DNA of 64,000 nt from an uncultured Prevotellaceae bacterium (GCA_902774815.1 CACYJV010000017.1:1-64000), one strand, 5' to 3'; numbered from the stretch's first letter, positions 1 to 8,982 are shown. The notes: generated by a model from the letters alone, not told the origin. Numbers and translations: made by a program.

Positions 1-17
1 TAATATGCCGAAAATGG

Positions 18-128
18 TTTGCGAACAAAAATAATGAGATTTGCGAACAAAATGAGTGAATCAATTATTGCAGAAAGATTATATTGGTGTTCGCGAAATG
101 CAATTTTGTTCGCAAATTGTTCGCAAAA
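18..128. repeat. Inverted-repeat cluster with core TTTGCGAACAAAA
   Basis: The 13-14 bp word TTTGCGAACAAAA occurs at 18-30 and 40-53. Its reverse complement occurs at 103-116 (ATTTTGTTCGCAAA) and 117-128, and a weaker half (GTTCGCGAAA) lies near 88-98. Two forward and two reverse copies around a 50-bp centre look like an operator or the end of a larger repeat outside the window. No gene is visible here, and the neighbouring gene on the left is not in the window. Confidence 0.6.
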
Positions 129-130
129 CA

Positions 131-165
131 AAGAAAAAGGAGTTACATTTTTGATGTAACTCCTT
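131..165 (-). terminator. Terminator of the tRNA-Met transcript
   Basis: A perfect 12-bp stem (137-148 with 154-165) has a 5-nt loop and is followed on the minus strand by a T-rich run (complement of 131-138). It lies just downstream of the tRNA gene. Confidence 0.8.
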
Positions 166-176
166 GATTTTCAGGG

Positions 177-250
177 TGGACCAGCCAGGGCTTGAACCTG
201 GGACCTCCAGATTATGAGTCTGTTGCTCTAACCAACTGAGCTACAAGTCC
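177..250 (-). tRNA. tRNA-Met (anticodon CAT)
   Basis: The minus strand folds as a 74-nt tRNA. The acceptor stem begins GGAC and ends GTCC with discriminator A. The anticodon loop CTCATAA is closed by ACAGA/TCTGG, giving anticodon CAT. The T-arm is CCAGG-TTCAAGC-CCTGG. No CCA is encoded (CCC follows the discriminator). CAT could in principle be an elongator Met or a lysidine-modified Ile tRNA, and I did not separate these. A consensus promoter and a terminator flank it, so it is probably a single-gene transcript. Confidence 0.93.
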
Positions 251-288
251 AGAGCTTTGTACCTGTAATGAGGTATTGAAAGCGGCTG

Positions 289-320
289 CAAAGTTACGAT
301 ATTTTTTTCCGAAAACCAAA
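289..320 (-). promoter_or_regulatory. Promoter of tRNA-Met
   Basis: On the minus strand a TTTG -33 box (317-320) is followed after 20 nt by the -7 box TAACTTTG (289-296), matching the Bacteroidota consensus. The expected start is about 30 nt before the mature tRNA. Confidence 0.8.
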
Positions 321-383
321 TTTTTTAATGAAAAAAAGATGCTAAATGGTTTGCAGGGCAGTTACATAGCTTCGTATGGGTAC

Positions 384-426
384 AAAAAATACTCCCTGCC
401 CGATGTGGACAGGGAGTATTTTTATG
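384..426 (-). terminator. Terminator after the giant secreted protein gene (possibly bidirectional)
   Basis: The 12-bp stem AAATACTCCCTG (387-398) pairs with CAGGGAGTATTT (410-421) around an 11-nt loop. It has an A-run on one side and a T-run on the other, so it can end transcription on either strand. Position suits the minus-strand gene ending at 439. Confidence 0.85.
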
Positions 427-438
427 ATAAGTGTGAAT

Positions 439-3400
439 TTACTTCACAAGGACCTTCTGGGCCTTTCCGTTGCGGATGATGATGTTCAGACCCTTCTGGA
501 GGCTGTTGATGCGACGGCCGTCGATGGTGTAGATAGCCTGGATGTCGCCTGTTACGCGCTCGCGGACGAGGTCGATAGCATCGGGCTGGTGCTCACTGTT
601 CTCTCCGAAGTAGGTGAGGCGCCAGTTGGAGAACGGTGTCCAGTCGTTGGCCTTTGCGTTCTTGTTGCAAGCACCGATGCGGAGCTTACCGTCTTCAGCT
701 ACGAAGCAGTAGAGTGAGTTCTCGTAGTACTTGCTTCCCTGAGTGTGGAAGTAGAGGTTCTCACGGTTGTCGGGGAAGTAGTAGTGCTGCGGGTCGTCCT
801 TACCGTTGGTGAGGGAGTCGACATATTCTTTATAGCTGCCTTCGCCACTGAATGCGAACTCAGACATAGCCTCGGCATCCCACTCGTCGGTTCCGATGAA
901 GATCCAGCGATGGAAGGCTGCTGAGTCGTTGTTAGCATAGAACTTACCGCGCTCTTCAACAGCGGGAACGTCCTTCTTGGCTTCCTCGTCGAGGAGGTCG
1001 AGCCATCCGTTGGCTTCGGCGTAGCCGTACTGAGTCATCTTGAGGTCGGCATCGACACCACCGAGACGGCAGAGACCGTTGACCTGGAGGAGATATGTAC
1101 CCATAGGCATGTCTTCGAAGTCCTGATAGAGGTCGAAGCTTGCGCTTTCGTCAGTGTTGCCCCATCCTTCAGCGTAGGAGTAGTCGTAGTTACGGAGTTC
1201 AGCACCATGGCTTGTTCCGAGCCATCCGTTCAGCGAAGCAACGCCGTCGACGGTGTACTTCGGATTCTCGATCATGCTTGTCATGTCGATGGGGTTAGCA
1301 TCGGAAGCATCCTTGACGTTGGCGGGCATCTTCAGAGCGTTCTTGGCCTTCTTGATGCGTGCGAGGACGTCGTTGATTTCGGAATCCTTGATGGAGCCGG
1401 CTTCGATGCCATCGAGAACTTCGTTGATGACTTCGTTGGCCTGTGACTGAGCTTCCTCAGAAGCAGTGTCCATGTAGTCGTTGAGCGTGTTCTGGAGGTC
1501 GTTGACGGCATCCTGGAGGCGCTTGTAGTTGGCAATGCTCTTGCGAGCGTTGTCGAGCTGAGTGCCGATGTTCTTGTAAGCATCGAGGAGAGACTCCTTG
1601 TCGTTGGCATCTTCAATCTGGTTGACGCAGTCGCGGAGAGCGTCGGCAGCTTCCTTCGACATGGGATCGTCGCCGTTGATGATTTCGGTAGCGGCTTCGG
1701 CTTCCTTAGCAGCAACTTCGCGCATGATGTCGAGGTCGTCGCCGAGGTATGTCAGTTTGAAGTCGTCCCAGATGATCCAAGCGTGAGAAGGAAGGTTCTC
1801 GCCCTTGATACCGAGCTTGGTGGGTTCGCCAAGGCTGAGGAAGTCAACCGACATATCCCAATCGTTGGTTTGGTTGAACAGCGAGTTTGCAGCTACCACG
1901 TTGTTGGGCGAGCCGCCGTCGGCTGTCTGCGGGAAGTCGCCTTCGTAGGCACCAGCCTCATAGAAGTGCTCGAACACGTTGTGGAACTTGTCCTTCGAAT
2001 AGCTTGCATAGAGATAGCCGATGACGTCGCGATCGCCTGCAGCCCACTTGTTGTAAGCCTCGTTGATGTTGTCGCAGCGATACCATCCCTTGGTCTCCAG
2101 ACGATAAGCGCCTACGTGCATGAGGCGAACCTCCTGCCATACGTCGATGCTCTTACCGTTGTCGTTGTTGCCATTCCACTGCTCGACTACGCCAGAGTTA
2201 CCAGCGTTGTTCTGGAATCCGCCGTCGCTGTCGATGGTCCAACCCTTGAAGCTTGAGTTGCCATTGTCGTCGATGAAGTGCGGGTTGATGAGCTTGTCAG
2301 TAACGTCCTGACCATCCTCGAGGTTGGCAGCGTCCTGAGCGTCCTGACGGAGCTGGCGGTAGCGTGCGAGGAGCTCTTCGAGATACTCGTTGCTCTTTGT
2401 GAAGTCCTCAGACTCGAAGAGCTCATAGATCTCAAGGTAAGCTTCCTCGAGTTCCTCCGACCAAGCGAACTTCTGCTCGTTGTAGATGTCGTCGGTGGTG
2501 TACTCGGAGAGATCCTTGTAGAGCTGTACGTTCTTGCGGAGTTCCTCGAGAGCTTCCACAGCCTTCTGATAGGCAGCCTTGGCCTCGTCCTTGGTGGAGA
2601 TGTTCTCGCCAGCGAGGATAGCGTTCTCAACGCCAGTGAAGTAGCTCGGAGTGTAGTTCTCGTTCTCGAATTCCTTCTCCCATCCGTCCATGGCCACAGC
2701 GACGTAAGCCTTGAAGTCGTCGTCGGTGTTGCCGTAGTAGATCAGGTTGAAGCTCTGCCAGACAATCCAGTGGTCGCCGGTGTCGGTGGACGAAGCGGTC
2801 AGCTTGACGAGCGTCTCCTTGGTCTCATCCTGAGCGAGGACGATGCGGTTCAGACCCCAAGTAGGATCGCCTGCGAAGAGGTTCTTAGCCGTTTCGCGGT
2901 TGTTGACCACGTCGGAAGGATAGGTGACGAGTTCCTTTGTCTCGTCGCCGAACTGCAGTGTAGCGTGCATGTCGGTACGTGTGTAGGCTCTGACGTCGAG
3001 TTTGTAGAGACCTGCGGGCAGAACGGGGTTCTGCTCGATGCTCGGGCCACCGCTGATGTTCCAGAATTCCCAGCAGTTGTTCTCGTAGGAAGCGCCGTTG
3101 GCACCCTTAATGGTCCAACCGTCCATAGACTGTGTGAATCCGCAGTTACCGTTCTTGAGGTACTTGTCGGTCACGTCGACGGGGTTGTGACGGCTTGCCA
3201 GGTTCTCGATGATGTCGTTGATGGCGTCAATGGCATCGTTGATCTCGCTAACGGTACCGCTTGTGAGGACCGATTCGTACTCGGACACGTCGGCACCCTT
3301 CTCCTTAGCCTCGTCCATCTTGTTGGCCAAGTTGGTGCGAGCGGCGAAGAGGTCGTGCTCGTCGACGCTGACGAACAGGAACTGGCAGTTCTCGGGATGG

Positions 3401-4023
3401 TCAGCATAGACGATGTCGCTGTAGAGACCATAGGTGGGCTGAGCAGCATTGCTTCCATGCTCGGGCAGGATACCTGCGAACTGACCCTCGACATAGAGGT
3501 TGTGGAACTCGAGGTCGGTGGTCAAGCCCTGGGGCACTTGCAAGGTGTAGACGTTGTTGCCTACAGAGGCAATCTGCCACACACCACGCTCAATCCAGTC
3601 GCTTTGGTCGGCGAACGAGCAGCGATATTCAGTGCCGCATTTGCCGTCCTGCCAACGGTCGATGGAGTGACCAGCCTTGCCCGAGATTTCGGGGCTGTAG
3701 AGCCAGTACTGTCCTTCGGGGAGCTGGGTGAGTTCCTCGCCGGTGACTTCGTCGAAGCCACCATTGCCAAGGAATTCAATGCGAGCTCCGTCGTCGCGTT
3801 TGTTCTTCAAGATGTACTTCAGGCCGGAAGCTGTTGCGCACGACTGTGTGCCCCATGCTTCGCCCCATCCGAGGAACCTCTTCGTGGCCACGTTGTAGAC
3901 ATAGACTTCAACGTCGGCCTGCAGAGCCTGTGCCTTCGGTGCGGGAACATCGTAGGCCCATGCTGCTGTGCTTGTCACCACTGCCATGGCGAGCAGTGAG
4001 AAGAAACGGAAAAGTTGTTTCAT
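439..4023 (-). CDS. Giant secreted multidomain protein with FIVAR-like repeats and C-terminal tag
   Basis: 1194 aa with a clear signal peptide (MKQLFRFFSLLAMAV..., cleavage near AWA). The body alternates beta-rich modules resembling galactose-binding carbohydrate modules (each starts near a D(V)TDKY or DVTDKLINP segment with a conserved GWT motif) with helical, charged FIVAR-like stretches near residues 460-580 and 800-930. The last 36 residues (IYTIDGRRINSLQKGLN..., ending KVLVK) resemble a short type-IX-secretion-style sorting tail. It is a paralogue of the gene at 5140. Function is not established; glycan binding or adhesion at the cell surface is an inference. It lies 52 bp downstream of an ECF sigma factor gene and is probably co-transcribed with it. 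Confidence 0.85.
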   Translation of the reverse strand: MKQLFRFFSLLAMAVVTSTAAWAYDVPAPKAQALQADVEVYVYNVATKRFLGWGEAWGTQSCATASGLKYILKNKRDDGARIEFLGNGGFDEVTGEELTQLPEGQYWLYSPEISGKAGHSIDRWQDGKCGTEYRCSFADQSDWIERGVWQIASVGNNVYTLQVPQGLTTDLEFHNLYVEGQFAGILPEHGSNAAQPTYGLYSDIVYADHPENCQFLFVSVDEHDLFAARTNLANKMDEAKEKGADVSEYESVLTSGTVSEINDAIDAINDIIENLASRHNPVDVTDKYLKNGNCGFTQSMDGWTIKGANGASYENNCWEFWNISGGPSIEQNPVLPAGLYKLDVRAYTRTDMHATLQFGDETKELVTYPSDVVNNRETAKNLFAGDPTWGLNRIVLAQDETKETLVKLTASSTDTGDHWIVWQSFNLIYYGNTDDDFKAYVAVAMDGWEKEFENENYTPSYFTGVENAILAGENISTKDEAKAAYQKAVEALEELRKNVQLYKDLSEYTTDDIYNEQKFAWSEELEEAYLEIYELFESEDFTKSNEYLEELLARYRQLRQDAQDAANLEDGQDVTDKLINPHFIDDNGNSSFKGWTIDSDGGFQNNAGNSGVVEQWNGNNDNGKSIDVWQEVRLMHVGAYRLETKGWYRCDNINEAYNKWAAGDRDVIGYLYASYSKDKFHNVFEHFYEAGAYEGDFPQTADGGSPNNVVAANSLFNQTNDWDMSVDFLSLGEPTKLGIKGENLPSHAWIIWDDFKLTYLGDDLDIMREVAAKEAEAATEIINGDDPMSKEAADALRDCVNQIEDANDKESLLDAYKNIGTQLDNARKSIANYKRLQDAVNDLQNTLNDYMDTASEEAQSQANEVINEVLDGIEAGSIKDSEINDVLARIKKAKNALKMPANVKDASDANPIDMTSMIENPKYTVDGVASLNGWLGTSHGAELRNYDYSYAEGWGNTDESASFDLYQDFEDMPMGTYLLQVNGLCRLGGVDADLKMTQYGYAEANGWLDLLDEEAKKDVPAVEERGKFYANNDSAAFHRWIFIGTDEWDAEAMSEFAFSGEGSYKEYVDSLTNGKDDPQHYYFPDNRENLYFHTQGSKYYENSLYCFVAEDGKLRIGACNKNAKANDWTPFSNWRLTYFGENSEHQPDAIDLVRERVTGDIQAIYTIDGRRINSLQKGLNIIIRNGKAQKVLVK

Positions 4024-4075
4024 AAGCAGTTTGTTTTGAGTTTGTTAGACAATAGATATAAATGAATAAAAAAGT

Positions 4076-4588
4076 TCAAATGGCAAGTGCCACGGCGCGC
4101 CGCACTTCCTGTCGGGCACGGTAGAGTCGCGATTCAACGGCGCGGTACGTCATGCTGACAGCTTGGGCAATCTCGTCGCATGTTAGGTCGGAGAAGCGAC
4201 TGAGAGCGTAGATGTTCTTGTTCTGTGGCGACATCCTGTTGATGGCGGTTAGTTCGACCTGGCTGATTTCGCGCGCCATGAACTGGCTGTCGGCATAGTC
4301 AAAGCGGTTGGCGCTGAATGCATGGCGCAGGTGCTGGCGATGACGCTTGATGACGGCGCGATGGCGCAGATAGTCGGTACGCAGGCTGTAGGCTGTGGTA
4401 ACGATGATGCTCTGCAGGGTTTCCTGGCGCAGCATATCGATAGCCATGACTTTCAGGAAGGTGTCCTGAGTCATGTCTTCGCAGTCCTGCAAGGGTAGGC
4501 CTGCCTGCCTGAAAATGGCTATGAGCGTCGGTTGCATCGCCGTGTAGGCCTCTGCCAGCGCTTGTTTAGCCGTGGTCTGCTGTTGCAT
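4076..4588 (-). CDS. ECF-type RNA polymerase sigma factor
   Basis: 170 aa. Residues 15-80 fit sigma region 2 (CEDMTQDTFLKVM, then YSLRTDYLRHR, the -10 recognition helix). Residues 110-165 fit region 4 (LSRFSDLTCDEIAQAVSMT and VESRLYRARQEVRRA, a helix-turn-helix). Length is typical for a minimal ECF factor. No anti-sigma gene is adjacent; the next gene downstream is the giant secreted protein at 439. It may direct its own operon or a distant regulon. The promoter just upstream is of the ordinary housekeeping type. Confidence 0.92.
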   Translation of the reverse strand: MQQQTTAKQALAEAYTAMQPTLIAIFRQAGLPLQDCEDMTQDTFLKVMAIDMLRQETLQSIIVTTAYSLRTDYLRHRAVIKRHRQHLRHAFSANRFDYADSQFMAREISQVELTAINRMSPQNKNIYALSRFSDLTCDEIAQAVSMTYRAVESRLYRARQEVRRAVALAI

Positions 4589-4629
4589 TTCGCGACGTTC
4601 GTTAGGTTGTAGTTACAACATTCAGGCTG

Positions 4630-4660
4630 CAAACGTACTACTTTTTTTTGAAAAAACAAT
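4630..4660 (-). promoter_or_regulatory. Promoter of the sigma factor operon
   Basis: On the minus strand ATTG (4657-4660), 19 nt, then TACGTTTG (4630-4637). The expected transcript start is about 35 nt before the sigma factor ATG at 4588. Confidence 0.7.
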
Positions 4661-4825
4661 AAAAGTAAAGGTTTTTATTGATTTTTTAACTAAGTTAGGA
4701 GGCAAAGAGGGGGTTGGAGGAGGGTGGGCTGCCGTAAAACAGCAACAAACAAGACGGGAAGAAAGCAGTTCCTTTGCTGGGCTAGAGCAGGGCAACGGTG
4801 AGGCAAAAGCAGGGCTCTTGAGGAA

Positions 4826-5027
4826 ATGAAGTATTGCTATTGAGTGGGTAAAGCATTGCTGTTGAAGAGCTGAAGCATAGCTATTGAGGGCGTGAAGCAT
4901 AGCTATTGAGTGTATGGAGCATAGCTTTTGCAGGTGTAAAGCATAGCTTTTATGGGGTATAGAGCATAGCTTTTGTGGGCATGGAGCATTGTCTTTGAGG
5001 GTATAGAGCATTGCTTTCGCGGTGCAA
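4826..5027. repeat. Array of about nine degenerate 22-bp tandem repeats
   Basis: Units with approximate consensus GAGCATAGCTTTTGNGGGTG start at intervals of 22, 22, 22, 22, 22, 23, 22 and 22 bp (GCAT/GTAT core at 4831, 4853, 4875, 4897, 4919, 4941, 4964, 4986, 5008). The core AAGCATAGCTTT is nearly self-complementary. There are no unique spacers, so it is not a CRISPR. A second array of the same family lies at 38168-38385. The rest of 4589-5139 holds a G-rich stretch (4698-4735), the sigma promoter and a terminator; no convincing gene. Confidence 0.85.
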
Positions 5028-5032
5028 ACACG

Positions 5033-5072
5033 AAAAAAGGAAGCAAAGACCTGCGATGGTCCTTGCTTCCTT
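5033..5072 (-). terminator. Terminator after the second giant secreted protein gene
   Basis: A 15-bp stem with one mismatch (5037-5051 with 5058-5072) and a 6-nt loop is followed on the minus strand by T6 (complement of 5033-5038). Confidence 0.88.
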
Positions 5073-5139
5073 GATGGTTGATCCGTGGGCTGCACGAAGG
5101 GAAATATCCTCAGGATGCAGCCTTACGGTTGAAAGATGA

Positions 5140-8100
5140 CTACTTCACGAGAATCTTCTGAGCCTTGCCGTTGCGAACGACGATGTTCAGACCTCTCTGG
5201 AGAGCGTTGATGCGACGGCCGTCGATGGTGTAGATGGCCTGGATCTCGCCCATTGAGCGCTCCTCGATAGCTTCGATGCCATCGGTCTTGTGCTCGCTGT
5301 CCTTACCGAGGTAGAAGAGACGCCAGTTGCTGAAGGGCACCCAGTCGGCACCTACGGCAGCCTTGTTGCATGCACCGATGCGGAGAACCTCGCCAGCAGC
5401 GATGGTCACGTAGAGCTCGTTAGCGTAGAATCCGCCCAGAGCGTGCTGGTAGACAGCAGGACGCACGTTGGGGAAGTAGTAGTACTGCGGCGTGTCGCTG
5501 CTGATAGAGTCGATGAAGGTGATGTGTGAGTCGTCACCAGTCGAGAACTCGAACTTAGCAGCATCGTCGAAGTTAGCCACGTCGGCCCAGCGATGGAATA
5601 CGGCTGTGTCGTTGTTAGCATAGAAGCGGCCACGCGGGTCGTAAGCAGGAATCTCGGCACGCTGCCATACAGAACGATCAGCATCGGGGTTGGTCACGTA
5701 GGTGTTGTAGTCCTCGCCCAGCTTGTCGGCCTTGCCATACTTGTCGGCAAGTTCCTTCTGCGTGATAGCGAGGTCAACCGTGCTGTTCTGCTGACGATAG
5801 AGACCGTCGACAGTTACGCGATAGGTTCCTTCGGGCAGACCCTCGATGTCCTGATAGAGGTCGAACGAGGTGTTCCATCCCTCAGCATAGCCGATGACGT
5901 CCTCGCAAGTCATCACGCCAGCCTTACCGTCGACGTTGGTCCATCCGTTGAGCGTGGATGTGAAGTCTTCGAAGTAGGTCGGGTTGGTGATGAGCTGAGT
6001 AACCTCGATAGGATTGCTGTCAGAGCCTTCGTCGATGTTGGCAGGCATGAGCAGGCCCTTGCCAGCCTTAATCATCTCAGCGATAGCTGCGTCGATGTCC
6101 TCGTCCTTGATGCTACCGTTCTCGTACATGTCGTTGTACTTGTTGTAGACCTCGTCGGCTTTGCTCTGAGCCTCAGGTGTGGCAGCGCTGCCATACTTGT
6201 TGATCAGGTTGCTGAGCTTGTCGAGTTCCTTCTGGAGCTTCTTGTAAGCCTCGATGCTGGCTTCGGCAGCTTCCTTGGCGGCACCGATGTTCTTGTAAGC
6301 ATTGAGGAGTTCCTCCTTAGTAGTACCATTGTTGATACCGTCGATGCAAGCGAGCAGGGCGTCGCGAGTAGCTTCAGCCATCTTCTCGTCGAGCAGGTAG
6401 TTGGCATCGTCGGCAGCAGTCTGTGCGATTGGACGCATCACCTCAGGAGTATCGCCAAGATAGATGACCTTCATGTCGTCCCAGATAAGCCATGCATAGC
6501 CCGGGATGTCCTTACCCTTGACACCGAGTTTGATAGGCTCGCCAAATGCCAGGAACGGAGCTTCCATGTCGTACCAGTCGACATCAGGATGGTTGAAGAG
6601 CTCGTTGGCACCGGTGCAGTTGTTCGGGTAGATGTAGCCATCAGCCTCGAACTGGTTGCCATTGGGGAAGTATTGCTCCTTCTCCTCAGCGGTGTAAGGA
6701 TGGTCGTAGATGTCGTGGAACTTATACTGCGAAGCGGCAGCATAGAGATAAGTGTTCACATCCATGTAAGCAGGCTCGGTGTCGTGTGTGGTCTTGTTGG
6801 TGGACGAACGATACCATCCCTTGGTGACCAGCTTATAGGCACCCTGGAACGGGATGTTCACCATCTGATAGACATCGATGACACCCATAGAACTGCTGCC
6901 GTTCCACTGCTCGATGACGGGCACCGAACCAGCGTTGTTCTGGAACGAGCTGGAGCTGGCCACTGTCCAGCCTTCGAAGCTCGACTGTGTGCCGGTCTTG
7001 TCCTTGAAGCTCGGGTTGACGAGCACGTCGACCTCGCGTCCCTCAGTAGGACGGTCGTTCATGTCGTTGATGAGCTGCTGGCGAGCTGCCACATAGCGGT
7101 CGTAGAGGTCCTCCAGATACTCGTTGGTCTGGGTGAAGTCGCTGGTATCGAAGATGTTGGTAGCCTCGAACCATACTTCAGCGAAGTCCTCGAAGCTCTC
7201 GAAGCTGTCGTCGTACTTGGTTGAGTTGTAGATGTCGCCATCCTCGTCGAGCAGATCCTTGATTTTCTTGTAGTCAGCGATGTTCTCACGCAGGGCGCGC
7301 AGAGCGTCCATTACCTTGTTGTAGGCAGCCATGACTTCAGCCTCAGAGTTGAAGTTGCCAGCGCTGGCAGCGTTGAAGGCAACGTCAACAGCATCGTAGT
7401 AAGACTCGGTGTAAGTGGCACCATCGAACTCAGGCTTCCAGTCGTTGGAGCAGTAGTCGGCAAGTGCCTTCTTGTAGGAGTCGAGGCTAGCGCCGCAATC
7501 CAGGATGTGGAAGGTGCGCCATACGGTCCAGTGGTCGCCAGTGGTGGCATCGCTGGTGATGCTGATTTCCACTTCCTTCTCTTCGCCTTGGAGCAGCATG
7601 ATGTCGTTGACACCGTTGCCTGCATCGAACCAAGCAGCAGCATGTTCGCGGTCGTTGACGGTACCATTGTCAATCGTAGCGATTCCAATGCTGGCATCAC
7701 CGGCCTGGAAGGTCGACTTCATGTTGGTACGAGTCAGAGCGATGGCGCGCATGCGATAGATACCTGCGGGCAGGGTGACCTTGGTGCTGAGCTTGTAACC
7801 AGCGGCATTCCAGAACTCACCAATCCAGTAGTTGCCATGCTTTGAGCTGCTACCGATGCTGGCCTCGTTGCCAGAACCATCGACGACGGTCCATCCTTCG
7901 CTACCACCCTGATAGGGGTTGTTGTTGAAGAGATAGTCCTTGGTCACATCGGTAGGATGGTTGTACTGGTCGATAGCTGAGATGCGCTTGAGGAGCGAGT
8001 CGTAGGCTGCGTTGAGCTCGGCCAGTGTAGCGTCAGGATTGTTCACGAGGGCAGCCTCGGCTGTAGCGTCGATGCCCAGGGGCTCGGCCTCTTCTTCAAT

Positions 8101-8802
8101 CAGCTTTGCCAGCTTGTGCTTGGCTGTGAAGATGTCGAGATCCTTCTTGTTGATGAACTCCCACTGGCAGTTAGCCGGCTGGTCGGCATAGACCACGTCG
8201 TAGTAGATACCGTAGGTCACACCGTCAGCATTGTTGGCAGCCCACGTAGAGGGGTGATCGAGCTGAACGCCAAGCACTTCGCCTTCTACATAAGCCAAAG
8301 CTTCAGCGACATTGAGCTCTTCGGTGCAGGTGGCAGGTACGGAGATGGTGTACTTGTTGGTCGACACCTCGGTGATAGTCCAAGCCTTCTGTGTGAAGGG
8401 CTTGGTGGTACCGTTGTCGACGAAGCAACCTTTGATGCCATTACCCATGTTTGCATCCTCAGGCTGGCGCCAGATACAGTGTGAGTAGGTGCCCCAACCC
8501 TTGGAGTTGTCGTAGAGCACGTAGCCAGCTCCGAAAGTGTCGTCGCTGGTAGCTTTCGGGCAGACATAGTAGAACTTGCCATTGGCAAGTGCATCCTCAT
8601 CGGTACTCACAGTTGCCTGTGTGCCCCAAGCCTCGGCCGAGTGGATGAACAATTGCATGCCCACGTTGCGCACGGCAAAGGTGTCGCCCTCAACGAATGC
8701 AGATGGCTGCGGAGCGGGAATGTTCCAGTCGCGTGCCTGTGCACTCGTGCTTGCCAATGCCACTAAGAGCAGCATGGCAAAGAAACGTAAATGCTGTTTC
8801 AT
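5140..8802 (-). CDS. Giant secreted multidomain protein, paralogue of the gene at 439
   Basis: 1220 aa from the ATG at 8802. An upstream in-frame ATG at 8829 would add nine residues before the signal peptide. I chose 8802 because the bases preceding it (TCTAACAAAC...CTTATGAAACA) match those preceding the paralogue at 4023. Signal peptide MKQHLRFFAMLLLVALAS...QARDW. The domain order repeats that of the paralogue: beta modules with GWT motifs, FIVAR-like helices near 480-600 and 820-950, and a C-terminal tail IYTIDGRRINALQRGLN... ending KILVK. Probably exported to the cell surface; ligand unknown. It is transcribed from its own promoter with a long leader and ends at a strong terminator. Confidence 0.85.
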   Translation of the reverse strand: MKQHLRFFAMLLLVALASTSAQARDWNIPAPQPSAFVEGDTFAVRNVGMQLFIHSAEAWGTQATVSTDEDALANGKFYYVCPKATSDDTFGAGYVLYDNSKGWGTYSHCIWRQPEDANMGNGIKGCFVDNGTTKPFTQKAWTITEVSTNKYTISVPATCTEELNVAEALAYVEGEVLGVQLDHPSTWAANNADGVTYGIYYDVVYADQPANCQWEFINKKDLDIFTAKHKLAKLIEEEAEPLGIDATAEAALVNNPDATLAELNAAYDSLLKRISAIDQYNHPTDVTKDYLFNNNPYQGGSEGWTVVDGSGNEASIGSSSKHGNYWIGEFWNAAGYKLSTKVTLPAGIYRMRAIALTRTNMKSTFQAGDASIGIATIDNGTVNDREHAAAWFDAGNGVNDIMLLQGEEKEVEISITSDATTGDHWTVWRTFHILDCGASLDSYKKALADYCSNDWKPEFDGATYTESYYDAVDVAFNAASAGNFNSEAEVMAAYNKVMDALRALRENIADYKKIKDLLDEDGDIYNSTKYDDSFESFEDFAEVWFEATNIFDTSDFTQTNEYLEDLYDRYVAARQQLINDMNDRPTEGREVDVLVNPSFKDKTGTQSSFEGWTVASSSSFQNNAGSVPVIEQWNGSSSMGVIDVYQMVNIPFQGAYKLVTKGWYRSSTNKTTHDTEPAYMDVNTYLYAAASQYKFHDIYDHPYTAEEKEQYFPNGNQFEADGYIYPNNCTGANELFNHPDVDWYDMEAPFLAFGEPIKLGVKGKDIPGYAWLIWDDMKVIYLGDTPEVMRPIAQTAADDANYLLDEKMAEATRDALLACIDGINNGTTKEELLNAYKNIGAAKEAAEASIEAYKKLQKELDKLSNLINKYGSAATPEAQSKADEVYNKYNDMYENGSIKDEDIDAAIAEMIKAGKGLLMPANIDEGSDSNPIEVTQLITNPTYFEDFTSTLNGWTNVDGKAGVMTCEDVIGYAEGWNTSFDLYQDIEGLPEGTYRVTVDGLYRQQNSTVDLAITQKELADKYGKADKLGEDYNTYVTNPDADRSVWQRAEIPAYDPRGRFYANNDTAVFHRWADVANFDDAAKFEFSTGDDSHITFIDSISSDTPQYYYFPNVRPAVYQHALGGFYANELYVTIAAGEVLRIGACNKAAVGADWVPFSNWRLFYLGKDSEHKTDGIEAIEERSMGEIQAIYTIDGRRINALQRGLNIVVRNGKAQKILVK

Positions 8803-8950
8803 AAGAGTTTTGTTTGGTTTGTTAGACATTAAAAAGTAATGATAAAATCGTCTTTGTTATATCGCTAAGCGAAAGGTTTTCACTCCAGTAGGGTAGTTGA
8901 TAGGCACGTTTCGTGCTGTATAGCCATCTTTTCAAGATAGGATCAGGCCG

Positions 8951-8982
8951 CAAAGATACGATATATTTTTGAAATGTGCAAA
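8951..8982 (-). promoter_or_regulatory. Promoter of the 5140-8802 gene, with a long leader
   Basis: On the minus strand TTTG (8979-8982), 20 nt, TATCTTTG (8951-8958). This predicts a leader of about 140 nt before the ATG at 8802. The leader includes a small hairpin GCACG-aaa-CGTGC (about 8903-8915). The 466-bp gap between the divergent genes also carries the plus-strand promoter at 9131. Confidence 0.82.

Noticed and set aside
2278..3999. 573-aa plus-strand open frame opposite the first giant gene
   Set aside because: It is antisense to a clear signal-peptide protein; strong codon bias leaves few stops on the opposite strand. Similar shadows occur at 5593-7224, 10142-12169, 27212-28852 and 29637-31151.
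4826..5027. CRISPR array
   Set aside because: The 22-bp units are contiguous and degenerate, without unique spacers of constant length, and there are no cas genes in the window.
4622..5095. 157-aa minus-strand open frame across the 22-bp repeat array
   Set aside because: Its sequence is the translated repeat (LCSI, AMLH, SYA words), the repeat length is not a multiple of three, it crosses the terminator of the neighbouring gene and has no family resemblance.
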